Positions 51,665 through 61,007 of a stretch of DNA of 64,000 nt are shown one piece after another (positions within the stretch are counted from its first letter, which is position 1; each line of letters starts with the position of its first letter). Both the position numbers and the translations under genes were made by a program. Under the pieces are notes generated by a model. It made no database searches. It was given only the letters and a program-made list of their open reading frames with translations, and was not told where the DNA came from. The stretch is from Candidatus Scalindua sp. (GTDB lineage: Bacteria; Planctomycetota; Brocadiia; Brocadiales; Scalinduaceae), in assembly GCA_031316155.1 (NCBI GenBank), contig JALDRB010000007.1:124001-188000 (forward strand), given 5' to 3'.

Positions 51665-52035
51665 TATACTCATCTCGTAATGGTTTTCGGATATTTCCTT
51701 ATTTTTTGCACTAAAGGCGCAAGATCAAAATACCCTAAAAACTGCCATGGGCGGCATTTTTAGGGATTTTGGAAAAGTTTGCCAGGATGACCTAACTTGT
51801 AAAAACCCTTTATGGTATTATGTTTATAAAATTGATTATTGACTTTTTTCGGTAAAATACTATATATAATGTGCCAGTCGGGTTCATCAATGCAATATAT
51901 ACTCATCTCGTAATGGTTTTCGGATAAATCCGGGATAAAATTGAGCGAGTAAAGTCCCCGGCGCCTTTTGTCCGGGGATACCTTCACCAGGATTTGGTTT
52001 CCAGTAAAACCGAAAACCAAATCGTTTTTGGTATA
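51665..52035 (+). repeat. repeat cluster: truncated family A, family B, full family A
   Basis: 51665-51692 is only the left end of a family A element, ending in TTTTCGGATA. It runs straight into a family B element (51706-51799) with hairpins TTGCAC..., AACTGCC... and TTTGCCAGGATGACC. A complete family A copy follows at 51898-52035. The junction suggests B inserted into A, or a recombined hybrid. Confidence 0.75.
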
Positions 52036-53023
52036 TATCAAGATAAGAGTCAGTATAAAGATACAGACTTGATACAATTTAAGAGTACGTTGTAATTTTT
52101 CAATTTGCAGCTCCCCTTTTTTTACACAAATCCAGGTATTATTGGGAAATATTTTTGTAAGTATCTAATATATAAGGAATTATTGGTATTGCTCTATGTA
52201 GCTGAGGGGGGATCGTTCTATCCAGGTATTGATTTCAGTTCAGAGGGTGAATGAGTGTTTTTTTTATGGAGAGAGTGCATCTGTTTTTTTTGTGAACAGT
52301 TATCTTTACGGTTGATCTATACTTTAAAATCAGGGGTGCGAGTAATGAGCTATTTAATATATAAAATGCATAGGATTTTCAATGTTAACAAAATTGTCGG
52401 CGAGTAAGAAATCCGGCCGGATGACTCACACGGGTAAGCACCAAATAATAAATTCCAAATAACAAACAAGTCACAATAAACAAATACAAAATTCCAAACA
52501 GACTGGTTTGAGCATTTCTGGCTGTCGACAGGCAGGCAAACATTGGAATTTGTAATTTGTTTGTTTTTTGTGATTTGAGATTAGTAATTTTATAACTCCT
52601 GTTTGGTTCTGGCTCGCCCATGTTACGCATAATAAATGTGCAAGGATTTTGCCGAAGGCTTAACTTGCAGTATAGAAATTTCCATTTTAATACGTTGTAA
52701 CCTTAGTAGTTGCAGTTGCAAATTATTGACACTGTAAGGTGGGTATTACCCACCAAGAATCACTTAATCATAAATCGTACTCTATTGACTGAGATTAAGA
52801 TTATGAGTACGAGTAAGATTAAGAGCATAAACTTATCCAATGTATTACACTGTTTTTGTGCGCAAGCACATGTCCAAAATGGCGTTAAGCAACGACACGG
52901 ATGTCGTTGTAGCAATTTTGAAAGAGTTGCGCAGGATGCGCTAACTCGACTCTTTTGTCATAAAGAGAGAATAGGATTTAAAAGAGTGATCTGTGAAGTC
53001 AATAAAATTAAGGAAGGAGCAGG
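52036..53023. other. intergenic region with family D (52436-52590) and family C (52852-52949) repeats
   Basis: Family D is an AT-rich sequence of alternating ACAAATTCCAAA-type words that can fold back on itself. Near 52600-52670 lies a GGTTCTGGCTCGCCCATG and GCCGAAGGCTTAACTTGC stretch seen also near 37250 and 44930. The family C copy is minimal, with hairpins TGTGCGCAAGCACA, ACGACACGGATGTCGT and GTTGCGCAGGATGCGCTAAC. No gene is recognisable in the ~1 kb. Confidence 0.6.
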
Positions 53024-53782
53024 ATGGAAAGAAATATTGCTGTGGTAGGAGTTGGTTATTGGGGCAAGAATCTGGTTCGAGACTTTTATGAATTGGGAGC
53101 CCTTCATACGATATGTGATGTAAATCAGGAATTGGGTACTCAATTCAAATCACAATTCAGTGAGATACGGTCTGTAGAGTCATTCGACCGTTTGCTTAAT
53201 GATCCGGCAATTAAGGCGGTAGTTATAGCAACACCAGCTGTTCATCATTATCAGATGGCCAAAGATGCTCTTCTGGCAAAAAAACATGTATTCGTCGAGA
53301 AACCTCTTGCACTCAAGGTGGATCAGGGAGCGGAGTTGGTTAAGCTTGCAGAGCAACAAAATTTGATTCTCATGGTTGGGCATATTTTACAGTATCACCC
53401 TGCTTTGGAAAAGCTTAAGGAACTCATTGACAGAGGTGATCTGGGAAAGATTCAATACATTTATTCTAATCGTTTGAATATAGGAAAAATTCGTTTTGAA
53501 GAAAACATACTCTGGAGCTTTGCCCCCCATGATATTTCAGCGATACTCTTTCTTCTCAATGAGATGCCGGAAACTGTTTGTGCTACTGGTGGTAGCTACC
53601 TGCAAGCAAAGATTCCTGACGTCACTTTAACAACCATGGACTTTAAAAGTGGAGTAAAGAGTCACATATTTGTGAGCTGGCTCCATCCTTTTAAAGAACA
53701 GAAGCTTGTGGTTGTGGGAGACAAAAAGATGGCTGTTTTTGATGACATGAGTAAAGGAGAAATTATTTCTCTATCCTCATAG
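53024..53782 (+). CDS. Gfo/Idh/MocA-family sugar dehydrogenase, frameshifted before its C-terminus
   Basis: A 252-residue frame with the Rossmann motif [14 protein letters not shown], then [15 protein letters not shown] and [10 protein letters not shown] with the catalytic EKP. It matches WlbA-type UDP-N-acetyl-glucosaminuronate 3-dehydrogenases. The conserved sequence does not end at the TAG: it continues in the next frame from ~53760 ([20 protein letters not shown]) straight into the acyltransferase downstream. One extra A in the GAAA run at 53759-53762 would give a single ~528-residue fusion. AAGGAAGGAG precedes the ATG. Confidence 0.85.
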   Translation: MERNIAVVGVGYWGKNLVRDFYELGALHTICDVNQELGTQFKSQFSEIRSVESFDRLLNDPAIKAVVIATPAVHHYQMAKDALLAKKHVFVEKPLALKVDQGAELVKLAEQQNLILMVGHILQYHPALEKLKELIDRGDLGKIQYIYSNRLNIGKIRFEENILWSFAPHDISAILFLLNEMPETVCATGGSYLQAKIPDVTLTTMDFKSGVKSHIFVSWLHPFKEQKLVVVGDKKMAVFDDMSKGEIISLSS

Positions 53783-54023
53783 AATTGAATGGGTAGATCG
53801 CATTCCTGTCGCCTGTAAAGCAGACTCTGAAGTTGTTCCCGTCAATACCGATCAACCGTTAAAAGCTGAATGCAGACATTTTCTCAATTGCATTGAAAAT
53901 AGTCAAACACCCAAGACGGATGGAAATGAGGGGCTTCGGGTCCTCAGGATCCTTCATGCCTCTCAAGAGTCATTAAGTAACGATGGCATAAAACAGACGA
54001 TTAATAAAACTGATATAATACAG

Positions 54024-54608
54024 GTGCTGGATGGGCGGGAATTTTTTGTCCACGAGTCATCATATGTTGATGAAGGATGCGAGGTAGGCAAAGGTACCTC
54101 TATTTGGCATTTTTCTCATATTCTCAAAGGTTCCAGGATAGGTGAGAATTGTAAGATTGGACAAAATATAGTTATAGGACCAAATGTTACTGTTGGTAAT
54201 AATTGCAAGATACAAAACAATGTATCTTTGTATGAAGGTGTAACCTTAGAAGACGAAGTATTCTGTGGGCCTTCCATGGTTTTTACAAATGTCTTCAATC
54301 CCCGATCGGCAATTTCCAGAATGAATGAATTACGTGCAACGCTGGTAAAAAAAGGAGCAACAATTGGCGCCAATACTACGATTGTATGCGGAAATACCAT
54401 TGGGAAATATGCTTTTATAGGTGCCGGAGCTGTGGTTACAAAAAATGTTCCTGATTACGCCCTGATAACTGGTAACCCGGGACGTATTGTGGGATGGGTG
54501 TGTATGTGTACGAAACTCGGTTTTAATGAGGAGGGAACTGGTGTATGTAAGGCTTGTAGTCTCATCTATGAAATGGTAGACGGGGTTACTGTCAGGAGGA
54601 AAGTATAA
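54024..54608 (+). CDS. WbpD/WlbB-like hexapeptide-repeat acyltransferase (C-terminal part of a frameshifted fusion)
   Basis: A left-handed beta-helix transferase. From GTG 54024 it has [20 protein letters not shown], then repeated hexapeptides ([29 protein letters not shown]), [13 protein letters not shown] and the C-terminal cysteine tail CMCTKLGF. WbpD/WlbB acetylates the 3-amino group of UDP-sugars. The open frame extends upstream to at least 53760 without a stop, encoding the missing end of the dehydrogenase, so GTG 54024 is probably not a natural start. No aminotransferase of the pathway is visible here. Confidence 0.85.
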   Translation: MLDGREFFVHESSYVDEGCEVGKGTSIWHFSHILKGSRIGENCKIGQNIVIGPNVTVGNNCKIQNNVSLYEGVTLEDEVFCGPSMVFTNVFNPRSAISRMNELRATLVKKGATIGANTTIVCGNTIGKYAFIGAGAVVTKNVPDYALITGNPGRIVGWVCMCTKLGFNEEGTGVCKACSLIYEMVDGVTVRRKV

Positions 54609-54673
54609 TAGTGATTTGGAAAAGAGAGCAACTCACACTTTCGACAGAAAATGATCCGTATGGATAAAAGGAA

Positions 54674-54836
54674 AAACAAACCGATTTGGTTTTCGGTTTT
54701 ACTGGAAACCAAACCTTGGTGAAGGTATCCCCCAGGCGCCGAGGACTTTACTCGCTCAATTTTATCTCGGATTTTACCTGTCTGCGTGCGTCCCTTACGC
54801 ACAGGCAGGTCCGAAAACCATTATGAGATGAGTGTA
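54674..54836 (-). repeat. family A dispersed repeat, copy 6
   Basis: Minus-orientation copy between the acyltransferase and aroK. It carries the extra CCTGTCTGCGTGCGTCCC/CTTACGCACAGGCAGG palindrome, also found in copy 2. The 3' TATA end is degenerate. Confidence 0.75.
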
Positions 54837-54956
54837 TTTCGAAAAATAGAGAAGATCTTAGCCCCCCAACCGTTACCAGTACCAGCTCGAATACGTAATT
54901 CAGCTGGGAGGACGTATCCCGGAACGGTTTCTATACTGGCAGGCAGAAAGGAGTAA
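54828..54956 (+). CDS. possible small protein or gene tail before aroK
   Basis: A 42-residue frame beginning with an ATG in the end of the family A repeat: FRKIEKILAPQPLPVPARIR, then GRTYPGTVSILAGRKE. It looks more like protein than random sequence, but I know no family. It ends 6 bp before the aroK start, and its own end overlaps the aroK ribosome site, so it may be the remnant of an upstream gene. Confidence 0.3.
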   Translation: MSVFRKIEKILAPQPLPVPARIRNSAGRTYPGTVSILAGRKE

Positions 54957-54962
54957 AGTTCT

Positions 54963-55499
54963 TTGAATATAGTTTTAATTGGATTCAGGGGCACGGGAAA
55001 AAGCACCATTGGTAAACTTCTCGCCAATCGTTTGAAAAGGAGTTTTGTCGATACAGACGAATATATTATCAACACCACGGGAAAAACGATTAAGGAAATT
55101 TTTCAGGAAGAGGGAGAAAAGAAGTTTCGCCAGATAGAAGCAGATACTATAGCACTGTTAAGAGTAATGGACAAAAAAATAATTGCCGCTGGAGGAGGTG
55201 TTGTTCTAAATAACAAAAATGTAGAAACCTTGAAGAGCAACGGAGTCCTCATCCTCTTAGAAGCTGCTCCCGAAATCATCCACAAGCGTATATCACTTGA
55301 CGAAAAAACCATGCATCAAAGACCATCTCTGACAGACAAAGGAGCATTTGAAGAAATCAAACATCTCATAAAACAACGACAGAAACTTTACGATGAAGCA
55401 GCCTCCCATAGAATAAACACATCGAACAAATCCACAGAAGAGATAGTTGAAGAAATACTCTTCATCATAGGAAATTTAAAGGCTGAGGGGAATTATTAA
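54963..55499 (+). CDS. aroK: shikimate kinase
   Basis: A 178-residue P-loop kinase with GFRGTGKSTIGKLLANRL, FVDTDEYI, GEKKFRQIE and AAGGGVVL, the shikimate-binding motifs, then RPSL in the lid. It phosphorylates shikimate in aromatic amino acid synthesis (EC 2.7.1.71). Translation starts at TTG 54963, with AAAGGAG eight bases before; no ATG fits the first strand. No other aro gene is near, so it is a single gene among repeats. Confidence 0.95.
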   Translation: MNIVLIGFRGTGKSTIGKLLANRLKRSFVDTDEYIINTTGKTIKEIFQEEGEKKFRQIEADTIALLRVMDKKIIAAGGGVVLNNKNVETLKSNGVLILLEAAPEIIHKRISLDEKTMHQRPSLTDKGAFEEIKHLIKQRQKLYDEAASHRINTSNKSTEEIVEEILFIIGNLKAEGNY

Positions 55500-55928
55500 G
55501 GAATACGGTCTGTTTCATTTTAAGTTAGAAAAAATATTCCCCTCTCCTAACCTGGACGAACCAGAGACAAACAGGGGTTAATATACTAAAACCGATTTGG
55601 TTTTCGGTTTTACCGGAAACCAAATCTTGGTTGCAGTTATCCCCGGACAAAAGGCGCCGAGGACTTTACTCGCTCAATTTTATCTCGGATTTTATCCGAA
55701 AACCATTATGAGATGAGTATAAATTACAAATCTCAATTTACAAAATCCAAACAAATTTCAAATTACAATGTTCGAATTATCAAACCAGTTTGTTTGGAAT
55801 TTAGGATTTGTTCATTGTGATTTGTTTGTAATTTGGAACTTGTTATTTGGTGCTTATCAGATATCATGAAAAACGCTATTAATAAATATTTTACCAAATT
55901 TGGTTAAAATATTTTTGTCAAGAGACTC
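55500..55928. repeat. intergenic region with family A copy 7 (55582-55721) and a family D element (55724-55858)
   Basis: Copy 7 is compact and nearly identical to copies 3 and 5, in minus orientation. Right beside it lies an AT-rich family D stretch with TTTGTTTGGAATTTAGG and TTTGTAATTTGGAACTTG words, related in reverse to 52436-52590. The wzt-like promoter must lie in the last ~70 bp. Confidence 0.75.
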
Positions 55929-57290
55929 ATGTCAGATGTCGTCATAAAAGTTGAGGGAGCTTCGAAGAAGTATTGCCGTACGATAAAGCACACTATGCTC
56001 TATGGTGCAACGGATCTTACCAGAAGTTTTTTTGGTCTTAATCATCATGGAGAGGAATTGCGCAACGGTGAATTCTGGGCTGTAAGCAATGTTTCTTTTC
56101 AACTGAAAAGAGGGCAATGCCTTGGCATAATAGGACCTAATGGTTCAGGAAAGTCTACTATTTTGAAGATGCTGAATGGCATCTTTATGCCTGATAAAGG
56201 CAGGATTGAGATAAATGGCCGTGTTGGAGCCTTAATAGAAGTAGGTGCTGGTTTTCATCCTTTACTTACCGGCAGGGAAAACATATATGTGAACGGTTCG
56301 ATACTGGGAATGATGAAGAGTGAAATAGATAAAAAGTTTAATGAAATAGTGGAGTTTGCCGGTATTGGTAATTTTATCGATTCTCCCGTAAAGCATTACA
56401 GTTCAGGAATGCATGTAAGGCTCGGGTTTGCAATAGCCGTTCACTGTGATCCGGATATCCTGCTGGTGGATGAGGTATTAGCTGTGGGAGATGCAAACTT
56501 TAGAAACAAGTGCTTTAAAAAGTTTTTAGAATTTAAAAGTGCTGGGACAAGTGTTATTATGGTTACCCATGATATGGAACCTATCGTAAGATACTGTGAT
56601 CAGGCAATTCTCCTTCAACATGGTATTGCAACTCTTACAGGCAAGCCGTCTGAAATTACCAGTCAATATGTATCAACAATACGTCCCAGGAATAATAAGG
56701 AACACCCCCCGGATGAGGATAAAAAAACGGTGATCTCCAGTTTTGAGATATTCGAGTCTGGTGATAAGAAAACCATGCTTGAAGAATTTATTCAACAGGT
56801 ACCGTTAAAGGATTCCTGCGTATTACGAAAAAATTATAACAGTAAAGAACACAGTTGGGGGGATAAGAGAGGTGAAATAGTTGATTTTCTGCTTTTATCT
56901 AATGATTTTTATTATCCTGAAACTGTTAACAGTAATGACTGGATTGATATTTACATGAAGGTAAAATTTAATGAAGCTGTAGAGTACCCTGTTTATGGTT
57001 TGAAACTCAGGACTATAGATGGTTTAGTGATTTATGCTACGAAAAGCACCTTCAAAAATGTTATTATTCGTCCAACAAAAAAATCCGAGATAGTAGTTTT
57101 GAAATTTTCTCTCAAGTTGAGCGTTGCAGCCGGTGAATATTTCATCTCTCTTGCAATAGCTGATGGACAATTCGGTACCGAAGATATTCCTCTGGATCGG
57201 CGTTATGATCTCATTCACTTAAATGTACAGAATGTTGATTTGTTTGATGGAATGGTCGACTTGGAGTGTTACATAAAAGAGTGTTCTTAA
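55929..57290 (+). CDS. Wzt-like ABC transporter ATPase for O-antigen/polysaccharide export
   Basis: A 453-residue protein. The ABC domain covers ~5-245: Walker A GPNGSGKST, signature HYSSGMHVRLGFA, Walker B ILLVDEVLAVGD. VGALIEVGAGFHPLLTGRENIY is typical of Wzt/TagH/KpsT. Residues ~300-450 form a Wzt_C-like beta-sandwich, which in E. coli O9a recognises the capped end of the glycan. The partner permease (Wzm) is not next to it in this window. It opens the radical SAM/sulfotransferase gene run. Confidence 0.92.
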   Translation: MSDVVIKVEGASKKYCRTIKHTMLYGATDLTRSFFGLNHHGEELRNGEFWAVSNVSFQLKRGQCLGIIGPNGSGKSTILKMLNGIFMPDKGRIEINGRVGALIEVGAGFHPLLTGRENIYVNGSILGMMKSEIDKKFNEIVEFAGIGNFIDSPVKHYSSGMHVRLGFAIAVHCDPDILLVDEVLAVGDANFRNKCFKKFLEFKSAGTSVIMVTHDMEPIVRYCDQAILLQHGIATLTGKPSEITSQYVSTIRPRNNKEHPPDEDKKTVISSFEIFESGDKKTMLEEFIQQVPLKDSCVLRKNYNSKEHSWGDKRGEIVDFLLLSNDFYYPETVNSNDWIDIYMKVKFNEAVEYPVYGLKLRTIDGLVIYATKSTFKNVIIRPTKKSEIVVLKFSLKLSVAAGEYFISLAIADGQFGTEDIPLDRRYDLIHLNVQNVDLFDGMVDLECYIKECS

Positions 57291-57377
57291 AACGAGAGGA
57301 TGTTTTCACATTACCAGTATACTTTTTTCTATTTGTGAAAGAATAATTTATCAATTGAATGATTTTATGAGGCGTAA

Positions 57378-59450
57378 ATGGTACATTTTTTGAGAAGAAT
57401 CAAAAAAGCTTTGCTCAAGTTGGCACATGGGGAATTAACGGTAAAAGATTTGAAGGCTTCTCTTGATAATACCCTCCAAAGTAGAGAAGGGAAAAAAATC
57501 TTTTCTGTTAATAATTGCCTTATGTACAATAACAGCTCAGAGGATCTGAGATGTCTTGAAGTTATCGGGAAATATTTGATAAAAAAAGACTCAGTTTTAG
57601 CGATATACGGGGCAGGGAAATTGTGTCGGTATATGTTTAAACATGTACCGGAGCTTCGTTCAGTTGTTACGTTAATTGTTGAAGATAAACCACATATGCA
57701 GGGTACCAGGTTTGAAGGCATTCATGTCATATCTTCTTCAGACATTCCTTCTTCAGTTGACATAGTTTTTCTCTGTTCAACCAAATCTCTTCAAATTGCA
57801 AGAATGAAAAAGAAGCTTCACAAAAATATTGAAGTGGTAACATTTGATATTCTTGAGAAAGTTGGATGCCATTCAATACCGCGAAGGGCCTGGAAGCCTT
57901 CCGTTAAAAGCATCTATCCCATCAATATTCCGGAAATTGAATTTCATTCCGACATGGACTTTATTTTGATTGATCTTCCCGCAAGGAATATGGCCTTCCT
58001 TCCTAATGGAATGGGATATGTTCACAACATTTTGAAAAGAACAGGGATCAATTTTCAAACTGTTGATCTTGATATTATTATCTATCACCGTTTTCATTCA
58101 CAAAGGATTCTTGACGGACTTGAAGAAATAATTACATCAGGGGGTTATAAGATGGAGAATGACCCGTGGAATATGGTTAGCAGTTCTGAAGATGAATGGG
58201 AAAAACCTGAGCTTATTGAATATTTCCGTCCGGAGATCAATGAAATTGTTGACGGCCTGAAAAAGGCATGGCCGAAGATTATCGGCATATCATTGCATAA
58301 TAATAACATTCCTATCGCAAGAGAGATTGTAAATGCCCTACGAGAAACCATGCCGGAGCTCATAGTCATTGCCGGCGGGTTCAGTTGCGTACATGTTTCT
58401 CTGGGGCGCCGTGTATTCCCTGAGTGCGATTACATGGTCATGGGAGAGGCGGAGCTTTCTCTCGGACCTCTAGTAAAGGCTCTTGTTGCGGGTGAAAAAC
58501 CCTGCAACTTACCAGGTATCTTGTCACGCTATGATTCACCGGACAGGGTATGGATGCCGGCACCGGTGTTACAGGATATTGATTCTATCGACTTTCCCCA
58601 TTACGATTGGGCTGACCTCGATCTTTACCGCAACTATGATGGATACAGGTTAACGCCCATTATAGCTACGAGAGGGTGTCGTTGGTCACAGTGCACTTTT
58701 TGTGCAGAATGTTTTACGTGGCGCAAGAGGTCTCCCCGAAAAGTTGTTGACGAATTTCAATGGCTCAATGATAGAGGGTGCGATCTGTTTATGTTTAATG
58801 AAAGCGATCTGAACGGAGATCCGGAAGCACTTCTCGAAATCTGTGACGAAATTATCAGGAGAAAATTGAAAATAACCCTTACCGGGCAGTTACGTATCCA
58901 CAAAAAGAGTGACAGGGAATTTTTCGACCGTCTTTATACGGCCGGTTTCAGGGCACTGCGTTTCGGGGTAGACGGTTGGTCAAAGAATACGCTCCGTCTG
59001 CTGAAAAAGGGATATACAAAAGATATAGTTGCACAAAATCTCAGAAACTGCCACGCTGCGGGAATCTTTGTCGATGTGAACCTGATTATTGGAACACCTG
59101 GAGAGACAGATGAAGATGTAGAAGAGACGATAGATTTCATTTGTAAAAACAAAGGCTCCATCGGTTCTATGGCGACACTCAGAATTCTTATGCTAATGGT
59201 TGGAAGCAGGTACTATAAAGACCCTGAGCATTACAATATTCGTTTCCTTGGTGACAAGAAAGAGATTTATGAAAAAAACGCCTTACTTATACCTGATAAT
59301 TTGTGGTATAGTGAAAACCCTTTCATTGACCATGAAATCAGGTTAAAGAGACTGAAAACAATATACGATGCATTGGTTCAGGAAGGTATCAGGGTTGGAG
59401 ATGTTGCGAAGTTCAGGACAGAGCAAGTTCTTTCTGAACTAGAAGTTTAA
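57378..59450 (+). CDS. B12-binding radical SAM protein with N-terminal Rossmann-like domain
   Basis: A 690-residue protein. Residues ~65-165 look like a nucleotide-binding fold (LAIYGAGKLCRYMF...VDIVFLCSTKS). A B12-binding-like domain covers ~195-400 (DFILIDLPARNMAFLPNGMGYVHNILK, IIGISLHNNN, VIAGGFSCVHV, CDYMVMGEAE). The radical SAM domain starts near 430 with RGCRWSQCTFCAECF, where the cluster cysteines have CX4CX2C spacing instead of the usual CX3CX2C. FGVDGWSKNTLRLLKKGY and LIIGTPGET follow. Substrate unknown; such enzymes often methylate unreactive carbons or rearrange. A paralogue starts at 62792. Confidence 0.85.
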   Translation: MVHFLRRIKKALLKLAHGELTVKDLKASLDNTLQSREGKKIFSVNNCLMYNNSSEDLRCLEVIGKYLIKKDSVLAIYGAGKLCRYMFKHVPELRSVVTLIVEDKPHMQGTRFEGIHVISSSDIPSSVDIVFLCSTKSLQIARMKKKLHKNIEVVTFDILEKVGCHSIPRRAWKPSVKSIYPINIPEIEFHSDMDFILIDLPARNMAFLPNGMGYVHNILKRTGINFQTVDLDIIIYHRFHSQRILDGLEEIITSGGYKMENDPWNMVSSSEDEWEKPELIEYFRPEINEIVDGLKKAWPKIIGISLHNNNIPIAREIVNALRETMPELIVIAGGFSCVHVSLGRRVFPECDYMVMGEAELSLGPLVKALVAGEKPCNLPGILSRYDSPDRVWMPAPVLQDIDSIDFPHYDWADLDLYRNYDGYRLTPIIATRGCRWSQCTFCAECFTWRKRSPRKVVDEFQWLNDRGCDLFMFNESDLNGDPEALLEICDEIIRRKLKITLTGQLRIHKKSDREFFDRLYTAGFRALRFGVDGWSKNTLRLLKKGYTKDIVAQNLRNCHAAGIFVDVNLIIGTPGETDEDVEETIDFICKNKGSIGSMATLRILMLMVGSRYYKDPEHYNIRFLGDKKEIYEKNALLIPDNLWYSENPFIDHEIRLKRLKTIYDALVQEGIRVGDVAKFRTEQVLSELEV

Positions 59451-59537
59451 TAATATGGATTATTAAACACTTTTATTTAATGATCCTGAGAAGAACCAAA
59501 GACGCTTAATGAGAGGTTAACTTAATAGGGAAGCTGT

Positions 59538-61007
59538 ATGGTAATGACGAACATTCAACAGAAACACAAACTTTTCAAACCGCTTGTTATCGGTGCTCCA
59601 CGGACAGGATTTACCCTTTTATGTAGTATTCTGATACATTTTGTTCCGTTAGCACCTTCCAAGTGGGACCTCAGGCAGAGGATTCTCAATGCACTCCTCA
59701 GGGAGCTGGGAGATCACATAAGCTCTGAGATTGTCAGGGGGTTCGCAAGCAAGGGCATAAAAGAAAATCTCCTTTACAATCCTGGTTTCAAAACCATGTT
59801 AGGTGGGCCTAAGTGGCTTAGTAAGCACCGTGATGGATTTGCCTGTTTCCGTAAGTATATAGGCGTACGCGGGGTGGGAGATTTTACCCTGATAACATCA
59901 CATCCCAAAGAAGTTTTAGATTGTCATGAAATTGTACACTCTCATATCGATCCGGGTATCTGGACGAGCCACCCAGACTATGCGGATTACACAAGGTTTG
60001 CTTCTGTTCGTAATCCGATTGGAACTCTCAATTCTTCAGTTTTTTCCATAAATGCTCTTGCAAGTGAATACCTTCAACGGTTTCTTCCTGAAAAAGAGTA
60101 TCATGATGATATAAGACAGCACTTGGCGCTCTATAAGTTTACCGACATGAAGTTCTTCGAGGGACTCATTAAATTCCTGGCCGGTACATTGAAAGAGTTT
60201 GTGGAGTACAGGGACAAATTTATTATTATGAAGTGGGAGGATTTGATACTTAACCCTGGGCCTACAATTTTGGATCTTGCACGTGCAGCGGAAATAGAGA
60301 TACAGGAGAGTTATGCTGCAGAGATCTGGGAAAGGATCGGGCACAGAAATCTTACCGGTGCCCACCATCACAATTTACGAAAAGGTATGGGAAAGGTGGG
60401 CAGTTGGAAAAAATCTATCGTAAACGAACATCTGGACGCGATTAAGAATGGTGGTCTTGAACCATATATGGTAGAGTTAGGCTACGGGCCTGTTACCTAT
60501 CTCAATGAAAAAGATTACACACCTTACCAGCAAAAGATTAAGAGATATCTTGATAAAGGCGAAATCTTTAATGATTACCCGGATCAGGATCTCTTTACCT
60601 TTGCGTTCAATAAATCGAACCTGGTATCAGATAAGTTCCCATTCAGGTGCAATAACTGGAGAGAGTGGACTCAGGTCGAGCGGTCAATATTTAAAGATGA
60701 GATTCTTGAGCAGAAAATCTGGGATATTGCCGAGGATGCAACCGGCCGTATTAATGCTCTCATACAAGATTTTCTTGGAGCGGACTATGCCAGTAAGGAT
60801 GAGGCTTTGAAGAGTCTGAAAAATCTGTATGGAAAGCATAAGGCTGACCTGGGCAGAATAGATGCCAGGCGTTATGAGGCAGCCTTTACAGCGGCCAGGG
60901 AGACTGTTTCGCAAACCGGACAAAAATCTTTCGTTGGTCTTACACGAAAGTTTATGAAGAGGTGCAAAATGTTTCTGTTACATGGTGTGAAGGAGGAAAC
61001 AGTTTGA
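59538..61007 (+). CDS. sulfotransferase-like protein
   Basis: A 489-residue protein. The N-terminus has a PAPS 5'-phosphosulfate loop, VIGAPRTGFTLLCSIL (GxPRxGxT). A 3'-phosphate site follows as YTRFASVRNPIGTLNSS with the Arg/Ser pair. FIIMKWEDLILNP is another typical element. A C-terminal extension of about 180 residues, partly helical, is not part of the core. It would sulfate a glycan or lipid. Neighbours in the same direction are radical SAM, methyltransferase and SDR genes. Its TGA overlaps the next gene's TTG. Confidence 0.82.
   Translation: MVMTNIQQKHKLFKPLVIGAPRTGFTLLCSILIHFVPLAPSKWDLRQRILNALLRELGDHISSEIVRGFASKGIKENLLYNPGFKTMLGGPKWLSKHRDGFACFRKYIGVRGVGDFTLITSHPKEVLDCHEIVHSHIDPGIWTSHPDYADYTRFASVRNPIGTLNSSVFSINALASEYLQRFLPEKEYHDDIRQHLALYKFTDMKFFEGLIKFLAGTLKEFVEYRDKFIIMKWEDLILNPGPTILDLARAAEIEIQESYAAEIWERIGHRNLTGAHHHNLRKGMGKVGSWKKSIVNEHLDAIKNGGLEPYMVELGYGPVTYLNEKDYTPYQQKIKRYLDKGEIFNDYPDQDLFTFAFNKSNLVSDKFPFRCNNWREWTQVERSIFKDEILEQKIWDIAEDATGRINALIQDFLGADYASKDEALKSLKNLYGKHKADLGRIDARRYEAAFTAARETVSQTGQKSFVGLTRKFMKRCKMFLLHGVKEETV

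Noticed and set aside
52436..52590. Family D repeats as CRISPR
   Set aside because: The words are irregular, not equally spaced and have no spacer pattern. No CRISPR array or cas gene was seen in the window.
54821..55078. Minus-strand frame opposite the aroK start
   Set aside because: Antisense to the conserved P-loop region of aroK and to the small plus-strand frame, with no family signature.
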